Origin: Natronorubrum daqingense
GTDB taxonomy: Archaea > Halobacteriota > Halobacteria > Halobacteriales > Natrialbaceae
NCBI RefSeq assembly: GCF_001971705.1
Contig: NZ_CP019327.1
Location: forward strand, 1,984,001 to 2,048,000
Length of the DNA stretch: 64,000 bases
Direction: 5' to 3'
Of the stretch, positions 1-9,734 are shown in pieces. The notes beneath the pieces were generated by a model that was given only the letters and a program-made list of their open reading frames with translations, was not told the origin of the DNA and did no database searches. Position 1 is the stretch's first letter. Every line of letters begins with the position of its first letter. Position numbers and translations under genes: made by a program.

Positions 1-1
1 A

Positions 2-2362
2 GATAAAGAAATCCTGGTTATCGCTCCCTCAAACGTTACCGAAGAGTGGATAGAAGTGTTCGAGGAATTCAACATCGACTCCGAAACAGAATTCCTCTCG
101 ATGGGGATGTTGCAGAAACAACCACTTGAAGAGGCAACCGAGGGTGATCGCGTCTTTGACTATCGTGAATACACCGACCGGTTCAGTCTGATTATCGTTG
201 ATGAGGCTCACAACTACCGGAACGACAGTAATCGGCGCAACAACCTGGAAGACATTATCCGCCAGAATAACGATTCTGACGTACTCTTAACGAGTGCTAC
301 ACCGATCAACATTAGTCCCGAAGACCTATTCTCTTTGATCGACTTATTTTATCGGGCAGGAAGAGTACAACAATTCGAGAAAGCCGGTCTGAAGTCCCAT
401 TACGAGAGCACCAGACAAGAACTGAAGCAGTTAGACAACTACGACGATCTAAGCAATAGCCTTATTCAGGATATCAAAAAGATCGAGAACGAACTGTCCA
501 TTAAGATCACATGGCGGATTATTCAAGAGGAATTCAAAGAGGATCTTCGGGAATTAGCGGGTGATGATGTTGAGTACGACGATCCCGAAATCACCGAAGA
601 AGAGTACGACTACCCCTCCCGGTATCAGAGCGAAGTTTTCGAGGAAATTGTTCCCTTCCTTGATCAACTCAATTACGAACCCTCGAAACTTTGGGACGGT
701 CAAGGGTATCAGGACTTCGATAACCTAATCTTCCGACATAAGTGGCGGTTATACAAACGGCTGGAAAGTAGCCTCAAAGCATTTCACGACAGTATCGACA
801 ACCTGCACAAGCGTTTTATTTTGTACTATGAGTCACTCAAGAGAGATATCGCGATCGAGGAAAATGACGTGTCCTCGTTGTCTACCAGTGTTGACCCACA
901 GGAAGCCGCCAATGCAACTGATTTCGAACGACTGGAAACCGTCGTCGGTACCTACCGGACTCTCGATTCAGACCTTCAGGAGAAGGTACTTACGAACCTC
1001 AAATCGGACATCGATCTGATTGGACAGATGTTAGATCGAATCAGGTCCTCGTTCGGCCAATCCTCGACCGTCCCCTATCCTGGCGACCGGAAGGTTACGC
1101 GACTACGGTCGATCATCGAAGACGAACTGACTAAAGATAAGCCAGTTGTTATATTCTCACAGTACAGTGATACGGTAGAGTACCTGTATCAAAGCCTCTC
1201 TTCAGAATTCGGGGGTGTACGACGTATTCACGGTGGTTTGTCTAAAGACAAAGAAGAGTTCGTATCCGCCTTCAACCGCGGTGAATTTGACGTCATAATA
1301 ACCACAGACATGTTAGCAGAGGGGGTCAACATTCCGCGCGCGGACGTCATCGTAAATTTCGACCTTCCGTACAATCCGATTACGCTAATTCAGCGAACTG
1401 GCCGTGCATTACGCATTACGAACCCGAAAAAGGTCGAGGTCCATAACTTCCGGCCAGCAGATTCCATTGACCGAGAGCTGGAACTTTACGAAAAATTGGA
1501 CGCTCGACTCGACACTATACTGGATATCGTGGGCCTGGACTTCATCGTCTGGTTGATGGATGAGAAGAAGGTCGAGCAATTGCACGAGGACGAACGTGAG
1601 GAGTACGTCGAGAGTTTAGCGGACTACAATGAAACAATAGCCACCTCCGACCCAAGCGAGATCGCTCCGGAGCAAACACCACCGGAGGAGACGCGGACTG
1701 ATCGTATTCTGCGGCGGGCGATTGACACCTATAACCTGACGTCCGACGATGTGACAGCAGTCTCACCATCGATACGACGGCCGATTTATACTGTGTTGAA
1801 GCCCTCCGGTCGCCAAGAGCAAAACACCGCTGATAGCGACGCTGAGGTTCGGGAATCGGTACTGTCTGACTTCGCTATCCTTGGTGAGACTGGGGGTGCC
1901 CCCTCAATTTGGACTCCGTTACACCGGAGTGTAAAAGCCGGACCGAGTGACGAGGAACTTACCGAGAGTGATATGGGTACCATCGAAGAAATCCGAGAGG
2001 AACGGCAAGAACAGTACAACCGAGAGCGAGTCACAGCTGGTCAATTAGGCCGTGCAGCTTCGCAGTTAGTTGGCCAGGTTGAGGATGCGATGGATCTGAT
2101 TTCTGACGAGGAAATGATGGAGACACTAAGTGCTGTCCGGGGACGATTGGAAGCAGACACGTACACAGTCCCCCAACGAAATAGCCTGGCGGACAACCTA
2201 ACGTCGATTCAAGAAGAGGACTACAGTTGGATGGCGAACCCCGACAACGAAATTCGCAACTCACCAGAATGGCAAACAATTATTCAAATGTCCGAGAAAG
2301 GGGCGGGCAAGTCCGGAGAAAGCGAAGTGAAGGCTGTCATCAAATACCAGAACAATGACTAG
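2..2362 (+). CDS. SNF2-like (superfamily 2) helicase, 5' part outside the window
   Basis: The frame is open from the first bases, so the N-terminus with Walker A lies to the left; the first in-window ATG/GTG (GTG at 56) is internal. Visible are a motif-Ia-like stretch (LVIAPSNVTEEW), Walker B DEAH at about 189-212, motif III (TSATP), a long acidic and charged insertion of about 300 residues, then the second RecA fold with VVIFSQYSD, ITTDMLAEGVNIPRA and the arginine finger motif QRTGRALRI near 1390-1416. The last 280 residues are helicase-specific and not recognised. Long insertions of this kind are typical of RapA/DrmD/type ISP helicases. The stop overlaps the methylase start by 8 nt, so the two are translationally coupled. 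Codon use and GC are unlike the core genes to the right, which suggests transfer. Role inferred: ATP-driven DNA translocation in a restriction/defence system. Confidence 0.93.
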   Translation, partial: DKEILVIAPSNVTEEWIEVFEEFNIDSETEFLSMGMLQKQPLEEATEGDRVFDYREYTDRFSLIIVDEAHNYRNDSNRRNNLEDIIRQNNDSDVLLTSATPINISPEDLFSLIDLFYRAGRVQQFEKAGLKSHYESTRQELKQLDNYDDLSNSLIQDIKKIENELSIKITWRIIQEEFKEDLRELAGDDVEYDDPEITEEEYDYPSRYQSEVFEEIVPFLDQLNYEPSKLWDGQGYQDFDNLIFRHKWRLYKRLESSLKAFHDSIDNLHKRFILYYESLKRDIAIEENDVSSLSTSVDPQEAANATDFERLETVVGTYRTLDSDLQEKVLTNLKSDIDLIGQMLDRIRSSFGQSSTVPYPGDRKVTRLRSIIEDELTKDKPVVIFSQYSDTVEYLYQSLSSEFGGVRRIHGGLSKDKEEFVSAFNRGEFDVIITTDMLAEGVNIPRADVIVNFDLPYNPITLIQRTGRALRITNPKKVEVHNFRPADSIDRELELYEKLDARLDTILDIVGLDFIVWLMDEKKVEQLHEDEREEYVESLADYNETIATSDPSEIAPEQTPPEETRTDRILRRAIDTYNLTSDDVTAVSPSIRRPIYTVLKPSGRQEQNTADSDAEVRESVLSDFAILGETGGAPSIWTPLHRSVKAGPSDEELTESDMGTIEEIREERQEQYNRERVTAGQLGRAASQLVGQVEDAMDLISDEEMMETLSAVRGRLEADTYTVPQRNSLADNLTSIQEEDYSWMANPDNEIRNSPEWQTIIQMSEKGAGKSGESEVKAVIKYQNND

Positions 2363-5300
2363 CGAAATGAGCTATCCGAATACGTTGGACGCGACACCGA
2401 CGGAAAACGTCAGCGGTGATTATGGGTATGAATACTTAGTGAGTGCGGGGTACTTCGAGGATCCAACATCGGACACTGTAACGTACGACTCTGACCACGA
2501 TGTCAAGTACCGATTCAGTATTGAGGGCTCTGTACGGATCGCGTACTTCGAATTCCCGATGGCAAATGTCCCTCGGGATACGCCGAAGAAGATCGCGCAG
2601 GAACTGAAGCGGAGAACCCGTCTGCAGTACTTCTGGTTCTTCGACCCGGAAACCAACCGTGTCCAAGTATTCCGTGCGTCCCGGGGGAACTTCCAGTTCA
2701 TCTACAACCCCAACATCCACACCGGTACGACGGCAGGAAGTAAACTCGATAAACTGGAACAGGTCGCTGAAGACATCAACGTCCTTTTCGACTACAAGGA
2801 CGTTGTTGACCGCTTCTACCGAGAGCTCTGGGACCACCGCTCCGACCTCGCAAGTTCCCTCACCACGAAGAGCGGATACACGCTCAGTAAGCAAGAGGAG
2901 CTCCTTTCCGCGCAACGAATCATCGACCGCTTAATTTTCCTCTACTTCCTCGTTGAACGCGGCGTCGTTATCCCCGTGAACGATTCCAAGGAGATGGTTC
3001 CAGGGAAAACAGACCGCGTGTTCAACACGCTCGTGGACGAGCACGATGACTTCTGGACGCTCCTCCAAACCATCTTCTTCGACCGGCTGAACTCCCGAAA
3101 CACCAACGGCGTTAAATTCACCGGTTCCTACTGGCTCTCCGTCCCGTACCTAAACGGCGGGCTCTTCCAACCGGAGGACCTCACCACGACGGACGGAACC
3201 ATCGTCTCCGAGGACGAAGAACTCGTCGTTGAAGACTTTGACTGGGACGCACTAATCAGCGAACTCAACGAGTACAACTGGCTTCTGGACGGACTGGAGG
3301 GAACAGACGAAGATGAAGCAGACACCGTCGGAAACCTCACCCCGGCCGTCTTGGGGTACATCTACGAGAAGTTCGTCATTTCGGTGAGCAAAGTAGGCGA
3401 TGACGTCCGGCTTAGTGATTTAGACGCTTCCGAGCGAAACGACCTGCTCTCCGAGGGTAACAGCGAGGTCGGTGCGTACTACACCGGTGAGGACATAACC
3501 GACTTCAAAGCCCGCCGTGCGCTGTGGGAAGGCCTACTGGAGAAGATTGACGAAGACCTCGACGAAGGAAAAGCACCGACAGCCCTCAATCCTGACGACC
3601 TGTACCGGGCTGGTGAGAACCAAACCGAGACAATTGAATCTAACCAGAAGGACGGCTTCGACGTCCTTTACGAGGCTTACGAAGCCTCCCCGGAAGTCTT
3701 GGAGTACCTAGATTCGAAGCTACAAGAGTTGAAAGTGTGTGATCCTGCAGTCGGGAGCGGCTCGTTTGCTCTCGCAGTAGCGAACACGCTATTCGGGTGG
3801 CGGTCGATGTGTCGACCTCACACCGATGAGTACGTACTCCGGCGACAGATCATCGCCCAGAACATCTTTGGTGTAGACATCCTCGAGGGGGCAACGGAAA
3901 TCTGTAAGCTACGGCTGTGGCTGTGGCTGATCAGCGCGACTCCAGTAGCAACAACCGAAGGTGCACTCGTAGACGAACGTGACGAGATCCCACCCTTGCC
4001 GGACATCACGTTCAATATCCGAACCGGAAACAGCCTGCTTGGGTTCACTGAAACCGCTACAGCAACCGGGAAACAGCACACTTTGGGTTCTTCTACGATG
4101 GAGAACCAACTACGACAATATGGGGAAGATGTTCGTGACTATAGAGAAGCTACTGACCCCGAGAAAGAGACGAAGCGTAAGCTCGAACGTCGCCACGACG
4201 ACCTGAAAGAAGATCTCGATGAGTGGTACGCAGGAGCTCAGAGCGATTCGAACAACAATCGTCTCTCGATTTCCGATCACGTTGATGACGTGAGTGCAGC
4301 ATGGGACAGTCTGAATGCGGCCCCACAATCCTCCACGACACTCAGCATCAAAATCCCGGACGGAATACCCGAATCCGTTGACGAATATTTGGAAAGTCAG
4401 GAGTTCACCACGTACAAATACAAGGCACGGTTGGACAGCCCGACACTCAATAAGCAGGGTGTCGAGAACATCTTCGACCAACTCCGGGAGCACTTCTCAG
4501 ACCCAGACGATTGGAGTGTTCTCATCGAACGGGAGTACGCCGGACAAGACTTCCGAGAAGACAAACTGGATGCGTGTCACTGGCCCCTCGAATTCCCGCT
4601 CGTGTTCATGAAATACGGCGGGTTCGACGTCATCATCAGCAATCCACCGTACGGGGCGTCCGTGAGCCCGGAAGCGGAACCCTTGTTGAAGAACGAGGCC
4701 AACTACGAATGCCAAGGGACGAATGACTCCTGTGAGTGGTTCTACGAACGAGCACTGGACCTCGTGCATGAACAGGGAGTCATCTCTTACATCGTCAACA
4801 AGAGCATAGCCTTCTACAGTTCGTGGTCCGACATTCGGGAACGACTGCTGGAAGAAACCGAATTCAAGCACGTCTTCGATGTCGGACTCGGGTTCGTCGG
4901 AGTGAACCTCGAAACCATTGCCATAGTCAATACTCTCGGTAGTAATGGCCGGACAAGTGTCCCAACTGTACACCGAAGTAGAGACCTTCGAAGTACGACT
5001 GCGAACCAGCCGGTCCACCTTGGGTGGGTGGACCAGGAGTTCATGATGGACTCGAAAACCATCATTTTCCGACCGATAACTGACGATCAGAGCGACGTTC
5101 TGAAACGGCTGCGCTCTCACGACCGTCGTCTTGGCGACGTAATGTCTACCGAAGACACGACGAGGCAGTTGTATATCCCGGATAGCAAGAAGAAGAAGTT
5201 GGACGATGGCGACGACCACTACATCAACAAAAACCCGTGGGTTCAGGAGTTCTACTTGGAGGACATCTGGCACAAGGACCTCAGTGACTACCAGGACTCC

Positions 5301-5972
5301 GTTACCGAATACGCCGTTCCTCGCGTCATGTTGAAGGTACTCCGTGGTACCCGACTCCGGGCGTGGATCGACGCAAATGGAGAGGTAGTGGGTACGGAGA
5401 AGCTCGTAAATGTGCCCCTCGCAGACAGCAGTCCGGAGGAGATCGCATTCGTATACGCAGCACTCAACCACCCGTGTGCCTCCTACTACCTGCAGAAAGC
5501 AATTTTCTCAGAAACAACGGAGAGTGCACGGGTGATGGACGGACAGTACTCTAAACCGATCCCGATTCCAGCGGTTCCCTCTACCATCGAAACCCCAGTG
5601 GCACATCTCGCGTGGGCACTTACGCTAGCCAAACAACTGAACCACGACTCCAACCGGGATCTTTCAGATCAAATAACAACCCTACAGACCAGCCTGAACG
5701 CAATTCTCAGCTCTCTGTACTTAGACATCCACTCAGAAACGATCAACCGTTGGTGTACTACTGTCGGCAGCGAAGGGGCAGAGACGGAACGGTTTCAGGA
5801 ATTGTTTAACCAGTTCTACACTGAACAGTTCGCCAACCGGAACGGCAGTCCGGAACAGTACTGGGACGAAATCGAAACAGTAGTGGACTCAACAGCCAAC
5901 GCTGTCTCGCAGTGGGATACTGAACAAATATTGAATTCACACGAGATGGAGATTATCGAGGAAGTCCTCTAA
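2355..5972 (+). CDS. Eco57I/type IIG-like adenine-specific DNA methyltransferase, 1,205 aa
   Basis: Start ATG overlaps the helicase stop. SAM-binding motif I is DPAVGSGSF near residue 463, followed by a motif-X/II-like FGVDILEGA segment; catalytic motif IV is NPPYG at residues 763-767, diagnostic of N6-adenine methylation. Residues 1-250 form an N-terminal region that includes a DRLIFLYFLVERG segment common in these large enzymes; residues about 830-1,160 are a target-recognition-like part ending in PIPIPAVP. The first 120 residues have the layout of a restriction-enzyme N-terminal domain (AYFEF, then LQYFWFF) but I cannot identify an intact PD-(D/E)XK triad. Size and order after the helicase resemble DISARM class 1 drmD-drmMI, or a type ISP enzyme split into two genes. 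Function inferred: self/non-self DNA modification. Confidence 0.93.
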   Translation: MTSEMSYPNTLDATPTENVSGDYGYEYLVSAGYFEDPTSDTVTYDSDHDVKYRFSIEGSVRIAYFEFPMANVPRDTPKKIAQELKRRTRLQYFWFFDPETNRVQVFRASRGNFQFIYNPNIHTGTTAGSKLDKLEQVAEDINVLFDYKDVVDRFYRELWDHRSDLASSLTTKSGYTLSKQEELLSAQRIIDRLIFLYFLVERGVVIPVNDSKEMVPGKTDRVFNTLVDEHDDFWTLLQTIFFDRLNSRNTNGVKFTGSYWLSVPYLNGGLFQPEDLTTTDGTIVSEDEELVVEDFDWDALISELNEYNWLLDGLEGTDEDEADTVGNLTPAVLGYIYEKFVISVSKVGDDVRLSDLDASERNDLLSEGNSEVGAYYTGEDITDFKARRALWEGLLEKIDEDLDEGKAPTALNPDDLYRAGENQTETIESNQKDGFDVLYEAYEASPEVLEYLDSKLQELKVCDPAVGSGSFALAVANTLFGWRSMCRPHTDEYVLRRQIIAQNIFGVDILEGATEICKLRLWLWLISATPVATTEGALVDERDEIPPLPDITFNIRTGNSLLGFTETATATGKQHTLGSSTMENQLRQYGEDVRDYREATDPEKETKRKLERRHDDLKEDLDEWYAGAQSDSNNNRLSISDHVDDVSAAWDSLNAAPQSSTTLSIKIPDGIPESVDEYLESQEFTTYKYKARLDSPTLNKQGVENIFDQLREHFSDPDDWSVLIEREYAGQDFREDKLDACHWPLEFPLVFMKYGGFDVIISNPPYGASVSPEAEPLLKNEANYECQGTNDSCEWFYERALDLVHEQGVISYIVNKSIAFYSSWSDIRERLLEETEFKHVFDVGLGFVGVNLETIAIVNTLGSNGRTSVPTVHRSRDLRSTTANQPVHLGWVDQEFMMDSKTIIFRPITDDQSDVLKRLRSHDRRLGDVMSTEDTTRQLYIPDSKKKKLDDGDDHYINKNPWVQEFYLEDIWHKDLSDYQDSVTEYAVPRVMLKVLRGTRLRAWIDANGEVVGTEKLVNVPLADSSPEEIAFVYAALNHPCASYYLQKAIFSETTESARVMDGQYSKPIPIPAVPSTIETPVAHLAWALTLAKQLNHDSNRDLSDQITTLQTSLNAILSSLYLDIHSETINRWCTTVGSEGAETERFQELFNQFYTEQFANRNGSPEQYWDEIETVVDSTANAVSQWDTEQILNSHEMEIIEEVL

Positions 5973-5987
5973 AGTCCTCGGCGGAAA

Positions 5988-6599
5988 TTAATGAAGGTCT
6001 CGAGGGTCACTACTACTTTCGCGGTTGATCTTCCGGAACCACGTGCTAAACTCATCCCAATCCATCCCATTCCCTGATTCTGGAATTGGCTGTGTGTCGA
6101 TGGGTTCAGCATCGTAATCATTGAAATCAGCGCTGAGGTCAATGTCGTTGACCTGTATGACGTGAGCCCCCTTATCTTTCGCAATGTAGTAGTAAACTTT
6201 CTCCTCCTCGTCGGTTCCTGGAGGAATTCGGATATAGGGCTGAGGGATACAGTCGTCCGGTACACCGTCTTCTGATTCAGCCTCTCTTACCGAGTAGTTT
6301 ACGAGAAAGAGCACTCCGTCAAGTGCTTTCGTCAGCTGCCACAGCGACACGAACTTTCGTCCGTTTTTGTGCCAATAATTGTTCGGATGACTTGCATGAA
6401 TGTCGAGTCGGTCCCGCCATTTGTACGGGGGATCAGAAAACGGCCCGCCGAGTTTCAGAAATTCAAATAGTACCCAACCCATTTCTGGATGGTTCAGCAA
6501 GCGTTCCACGTTAACCCCGAAGGTAGGATCATCGCCTAAAGCCTCTTTCACGAAGAGGACTTCAGTCGCGTCTTCCTTGGCCAGTTTCTTACTAGACAT
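5988..6599 (-). CDS. Uncharacterised protein convergent to the methylase (203 aa)
   Basis: I do not recognise this family. ATG at 6599 is preferred over the upstream GTG (6635) because a TATA-like box sits 25 nt upstream, giving a leaderless mRNA. The protein is soluble, with no membrane segment. The central block WRDRLDIHASHP-NYWHKNGRKFVSLW-LT-ALDGVLFLVNYS followed by a polar C-terminal half has alternating charged and hydrophobic strands as in small alpha/beta nuclease folds, but no active site can be named. It ends 15 nt from the methylase stop, in the same low-GC island, so a defence-related role (effector, nuclease or antitoxin) is possible from context only. Confidence 0.75.
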   Translation of the reverse strand: MSSKKLAKEDATEVLFVKEALGDDPTFGVNVERLLNHPEMGWVLFEFLKLGGPFSDPPYKWRDRLDIHASHPNNYWHKNGRKFVSLWQLTKALDGVLFLVNYSVREAESEDGVPDDCIPQPYIRIPPGTDEEEKVYYYIAKDKGAHVIQVNDIDLSADFNDYDAEPIDTQPIPESGNGMDWDEFSTWFRKINRESSSDPRDLH

Positions 6600-6621
6600 G
6601 TAATAGACGATGCAGGTAAAA

Positions 6622-6632
6622 CGATATAATAC
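6622..6632 (-). promoter_or_regulatory. TATA-like box for the unknown gene at 5988-6599
   Basis: On the minus strand the sequence reads GGTATTATATC, with the A/T core at 6624-6630. Its centre is about 27 nt from ATG 6599, the usual spacing for a leaderless haloarchaeal transcript, so it both supports the start and shows that the gene has its own promoter. Confidence 0.55.
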
Positions 6633-6639
6633 CACTGGC

Positions 6640-7344
6640 TGGAGAGCGGAATTGAATACACTGTGTCATAGAACGAGTCGCACAACTCCGATTCACTTTT
6701 GGACACCAGCCGTCACTGACAGGTTCCACATGTGATTGTTGGGGGGTGGTGTCGCAGTTTGAGCCGTAGCTAACAGCGCTAGTGTAAACCACGTATTGTT
6801 TTGTACGCTCGTCCCCTCCGAACTTGTAGTATCCATCAATTCCATATTGCATTATACGATTTATTCTGACTGACCAACCGATATTTCTATCGCTACAAAC
6901 CTCGCCGTGCAGCCTCTCTCATGGGTAAAACCATCTATAATCTAAATCGGGGTGCCAACAGGACACAGATCGACTCAGACACGTCGCCAACAGCACAACA
7001 GTGCAGGGTCGCCTTCGAGAAAGCTGTCGTAGACTCACGATCGGAACGGCGAGACGAATACCCGAAACGATGTACGCCTGATCGTCGACGTGTCCAGCGA
7101 TCTGGTGTACACTGACGTGCAGTGGCTACTCTACCCGTTGGTAGGGCACCCGTCACCACACACCCCCTTGATCTCCTCGTCGGTATCCCCGTCACGAGAA
7201 GACACTGTGATGACCGTCCTACCGCGGTCGACGACACCGCTCGAGCACTCGTTTCGAAACTAAATTCAGCCACCGAGAGCCATCGACTGTCAACGTCGGG
7301 GTGCGTGGCTCGATCAGGGCAGTGATGACTCGTTCTTTCTTCGT
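6640..7344. other. Non-coding boundary between island and core
   Basis: About 700 bases without a convincing gene. The left part (to roughly 6,900) keeps the low GC of the island; from about 6,950 GC rises and CTCGAG becomes frequent. Open frames here lack family-like features. No tRNA, integrase or clear direct repeat was seen that would mark the integration point. Confidence 0.6.
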
Positions 7345-8256
7345 TTACGCTCCGAGATTGGTCACCGTCACGAACGATTCGTCGGCGACCGAGTCAGCCA
7401 GTTCGTCGGTAGCGATATCGTCTGGAACGTGCTGGGGGTACTTCCGTCGGAAGTATCCGACAATATTACGCAAGTCGCGTCGGAGAAACTCGGCTGCATT
7501 TTCGTGGTCGGTCGGAACGGCCTGTGGCCAGTCGAAGATTTTCACGCCCTCTTCGCTGACGAAGACGTTGTACTCGCTCATGTCCGCGTGGACGTATCCG
7601 TTCGCGTACGCGTTGGCAACTTCGGAGAGGAGTAAGTCGAGGACGCCGAGTACCTGGTCAGCCTCGAGTTTCGTCTGGGAAAGCTCGACGCCGTCCATCT
7701 TCTCCATCACGATCGCGTGACGGTTCTGATCGATGGGGCGTGGAACCGAGACGTCGGGATAGAGCTCCTCGAGGATGTCGTACTCTCGCTCGGCGGCCTT
7801 GCGCGCGGTGTACATCCAGGAGACGTGGTCGTTGTCCGACGTGTAATCGCGTTCTTTGTGCACCTCGCGGAAGTTCGTGTAGCCCTCGCGGTGATACTTT
7901 AGCGCGTGTGGCTTGTACGATTTGACCTCGTAAACGTCACTTTCTTTGCCGACGCCCAGCGGGACACCGAACTCACTGATCGTATCGCGTTCGACGAGTG
8001 CACGCAAGGCGAGGGTATCGTATCCCTCAAATTGGAGGGTGTACCCCTCGTATTGGATCGTTTTCTTCTCGACTAACCCCCGTTCGAGACAGCGCTCGAG
8101 TCGGTAGTCGACTTCCTCTTCGGTTAGATTCGAGAACTTCGGTAGCTTTCCTCGCTGGACCCACTCGGAAAAGCGCATTCCCTGTTCGACCCCAGAGAGG
8201 AGATAGTAGTCTTCGGCCTCGAGTTCCGGTAGAAGACCGGCGACGTTCCGGACCAT
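7345..8256 (-). CDS. rio2: RIO2-type serine/threonine protein kinase
   Basis: Atypical kinase/ATPase of the RIO2 family, which in archaea and eukaryotes acts in maturation of the small ribosomal subunit. 303 aa, full length. Residues 1-90 form the N-terminal winged helix characteristic of RIO2; the P-loop is GVGKESDVYE at 101-110, the ATP-anchoring lysine is K120 (HALKYHREG), the catalytic loop is HADMSEYN with H223, D225 and N230, and the metal-binding aspartate is in KIFDWPQ (D242). Single gene in an otherwise ordinary core region; no operon partner is visible. Confidence 0.95.
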   Translation of the reverse strand: MVRNVAGLLPELEAEDYYLLSGVEQGMRFSEWVQRGKLPKFSNLTEEEVDYRLERCLERGLVEKKTIQYEGYTLQFEGYDTLALRALVERDTISEFGVPLGVGKESDVYEVKSYKPHALKYHREGYTNFREVHKERDYTSDNDHVSWMYTARKAAEREYDILEELYPDVSVPRPIDQNRHAIVMEKMDGVELSQTKLEADQVLGVLDLLLSEVANAYANGYVHADMSEYNVFVSEEGVKIFDWPQAVPTDHENAAEFLRRDLRNIVGYFRRKYPQHVPDDIATDELADSVADESFVTVTNLGA

Positions 8257-8489
8257 ACCGTGCGATAACCGGCGAGTACGTAAAAGCGTCGTGACGTGAG
8301 TCTCGAGTGCGTACCCTCGCGGGCACCGACAACCCGGTCAGGACGATCGGAAAGCAAACGGGAGCGATCATAAACCGCATGCTGGGATAGTAAATCCGAT
8401 CAGCGAGAGATTACCGACGCGTCGCGGACACCGGACGGAGAGCGCTTCTCGTCGCAATTCCTAACACGCTCGCCGGCGAGTACATCGAT

Positions 8490-9326
8490 ATGAGCGACCT
8501 CGCCGAGAGAGAGTGGCGGCTAATCCGGGATGATCCGCGCGAGGGACCACTCCAGATGGCCGTCGAAGAAATTGCCGCACGAACTGCACTCGAGGACGAC
8601 CGCCGAACCGTCCGCGTCTACTCGTGGGAGCCGAGTACGCTCTCGCTCGGCTATCGACAGGAGCCGGAGACGGTCGATTGGGAGTACTGCGAGCGAAACG
8701 GGATCGACGTCACTCGGCGACAGACTGGCGGCGGCGGAATCTATCACGACAGCTACGCCGATATCTCCTACACGATCGTTGCGCCCGCAGCGGAGGTTCC
8801 CGGCGATCTGATGGACTGTTACGAGCTGTTTTGTGAACCGATCCTCGAGGGACTCAGGCGGATGGGCGTCGACGCGGACTTCGCCAGCGCCGAGCAGTCG
8901 TCGATCTACCAGCCCTCATGTTACCTCCGGGACATCAACCCGGCCCACGACGTCGTTGCACCGGCGAGTGCGGGTGCGGACGCGAAGAAAATCAGCGGGA
9001 ACGCCCAGTACCGCCAACGAGACGTCGTCATCCAGCACGGCTCGATCAGTTACGACCTCGAGAGCGACCACCACGTCGGGGTGTTCGAGACGGACCTCGA
9101 GACGGACACGTTCGACGAGCGAGTTACGAGCATTCGAGACGAGGTCGGTATCGAGCGCGACGCGGCCGTCGACGCGCTCGCGACGGCACTGGCCGAGTGG
9201 TGTGGGGCCGAAGAAGGGACGTGGCGATCGAGCGAACTCGAGGCAGCGCGCGAGCTGGCCGATCGAAAGTTCGGTTCGGACGCGTGGATTCGCAATCGAG
9301 AGGTACTCGAGGCGGAAGAACACTAA
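8490..9326 (+). CDS. lplA: Lipoate-protein ligase A family protein
   Basis: Member of the BPL/LplA/LipB fold: attaches lipoate, or a related cofactor such as octanoate or biotin, to an acceptor lysine of a carrier domain. 278 aa. The substrate-binding loop RRQTGGGGIYHD is at 76-87 and the conserved lysine motif KKISGNAQ at 166-173, as in active LplA. The C-terminal 80 residues form a small acidic accessory region. Divergent from rio2 with a 233-bp intergenic space. Which acyl group it uses cannot be told from sequence. Confidence 0.9.
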   Translation: MSDLAEREWRLIRDDPREGPLQMAVEEIAARTALEDDRRTVRVYSWEPSTLSLGYRQEPETVDWEYCERNGIDVTRRQTGGGGIYHDSYADISYTIVAPAAEVPGDLMDCYELFCEPILEGLRRMGVDADFASAEQSSIYQPSCYLRDINPAHDVVAPASAGADAKKISGNAQYRQRDVVIQHGSISYDLESDHHVGVFETDLETDTFDERVTSIRDEVGIERDAAVDALATALAEWCGAEEGTWRSSELEAARELADRKFGSDAWIRNREVLEAEEH

Positions 9327-9356
9327 CGCGAAGAAAAGGGCTGGGAGAGGCTGTTC

Positions 9357-9635
9357 TTAGCTGATGATCGCCTTCCAACTCCAGCCGCCGACGATGAGCA
9401 CGATCAGCGCGAGGACGAAGAAGACGCCCCACTGCTGGCCTTCGGTGTCGGCGATCGGTGCAAACACGTCGACGACGCCGGTAAACTGCATCGCCGCGAT
9501 GACGATCAACAGTAGCGCGAAGATCGAGACGACGGCGATCCCGATCCAATTTCGGGCCATCTCCTGCCCTTCCTCCTCGGCTTCCTCCTTGGAGGTGGTG
9601 GGCGTTTCCGTTGGTTCTCGGTCCGGTTCGGACAT
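9357..9635 (-). CDS. Small two-helix membrane protein (92 aa)
   Basis: Residues 1-27 are hydrophilic and very acidic; then two hydrophobic helices, about 29-50 (WIGIAVVSIFALLLIVIAA) and 69-88 (GVFFVLALIVLIVGGW), separated by a short acidic loop. Predicted integral membrane protein with the charged N-terminus probably cytoplasmic. It is convergent with lplA, 30 nt apart. No family recognised; function unknown. Confidence 0.75.
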   Translation of the reverse strand: MSEPDREPTETPTTSKEEAEEEGQEMARNWIGIAVVSIFALLLIVIAAMQFTGVVDVFAPIADTEGQQWGVFFVLALIVLIVGGWSWKAIIS

Positions 9636-9734
9636 ATATTACGCTTGAAGGGACTGGCGGGAAACGGTTGCACCTGCAGGTTCCGGGTGGGAAACGACGG
9701 GTAGGGGAGTCACACGAGACGGCCACCGAGAACC

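Noticed and set aside
2600-2900. Possible BREX type 5 assignment of the methylase (PglX)
   Set aside because: The gene order helicase then methylase does not match the type 5 order, and no brxC/pglY or pglZ is in the window.
4497-5471. Minus-strand ORF of 324 aa inside the methylase
   Set aside because: Antisense shadow of an intact coding region, no motif.
6592-6852. Minus-strand ORF of 86 aa next to the island
   Set aside because: No family feature, and it overlaps the promoter and start of the convincing gene ending at 5988.
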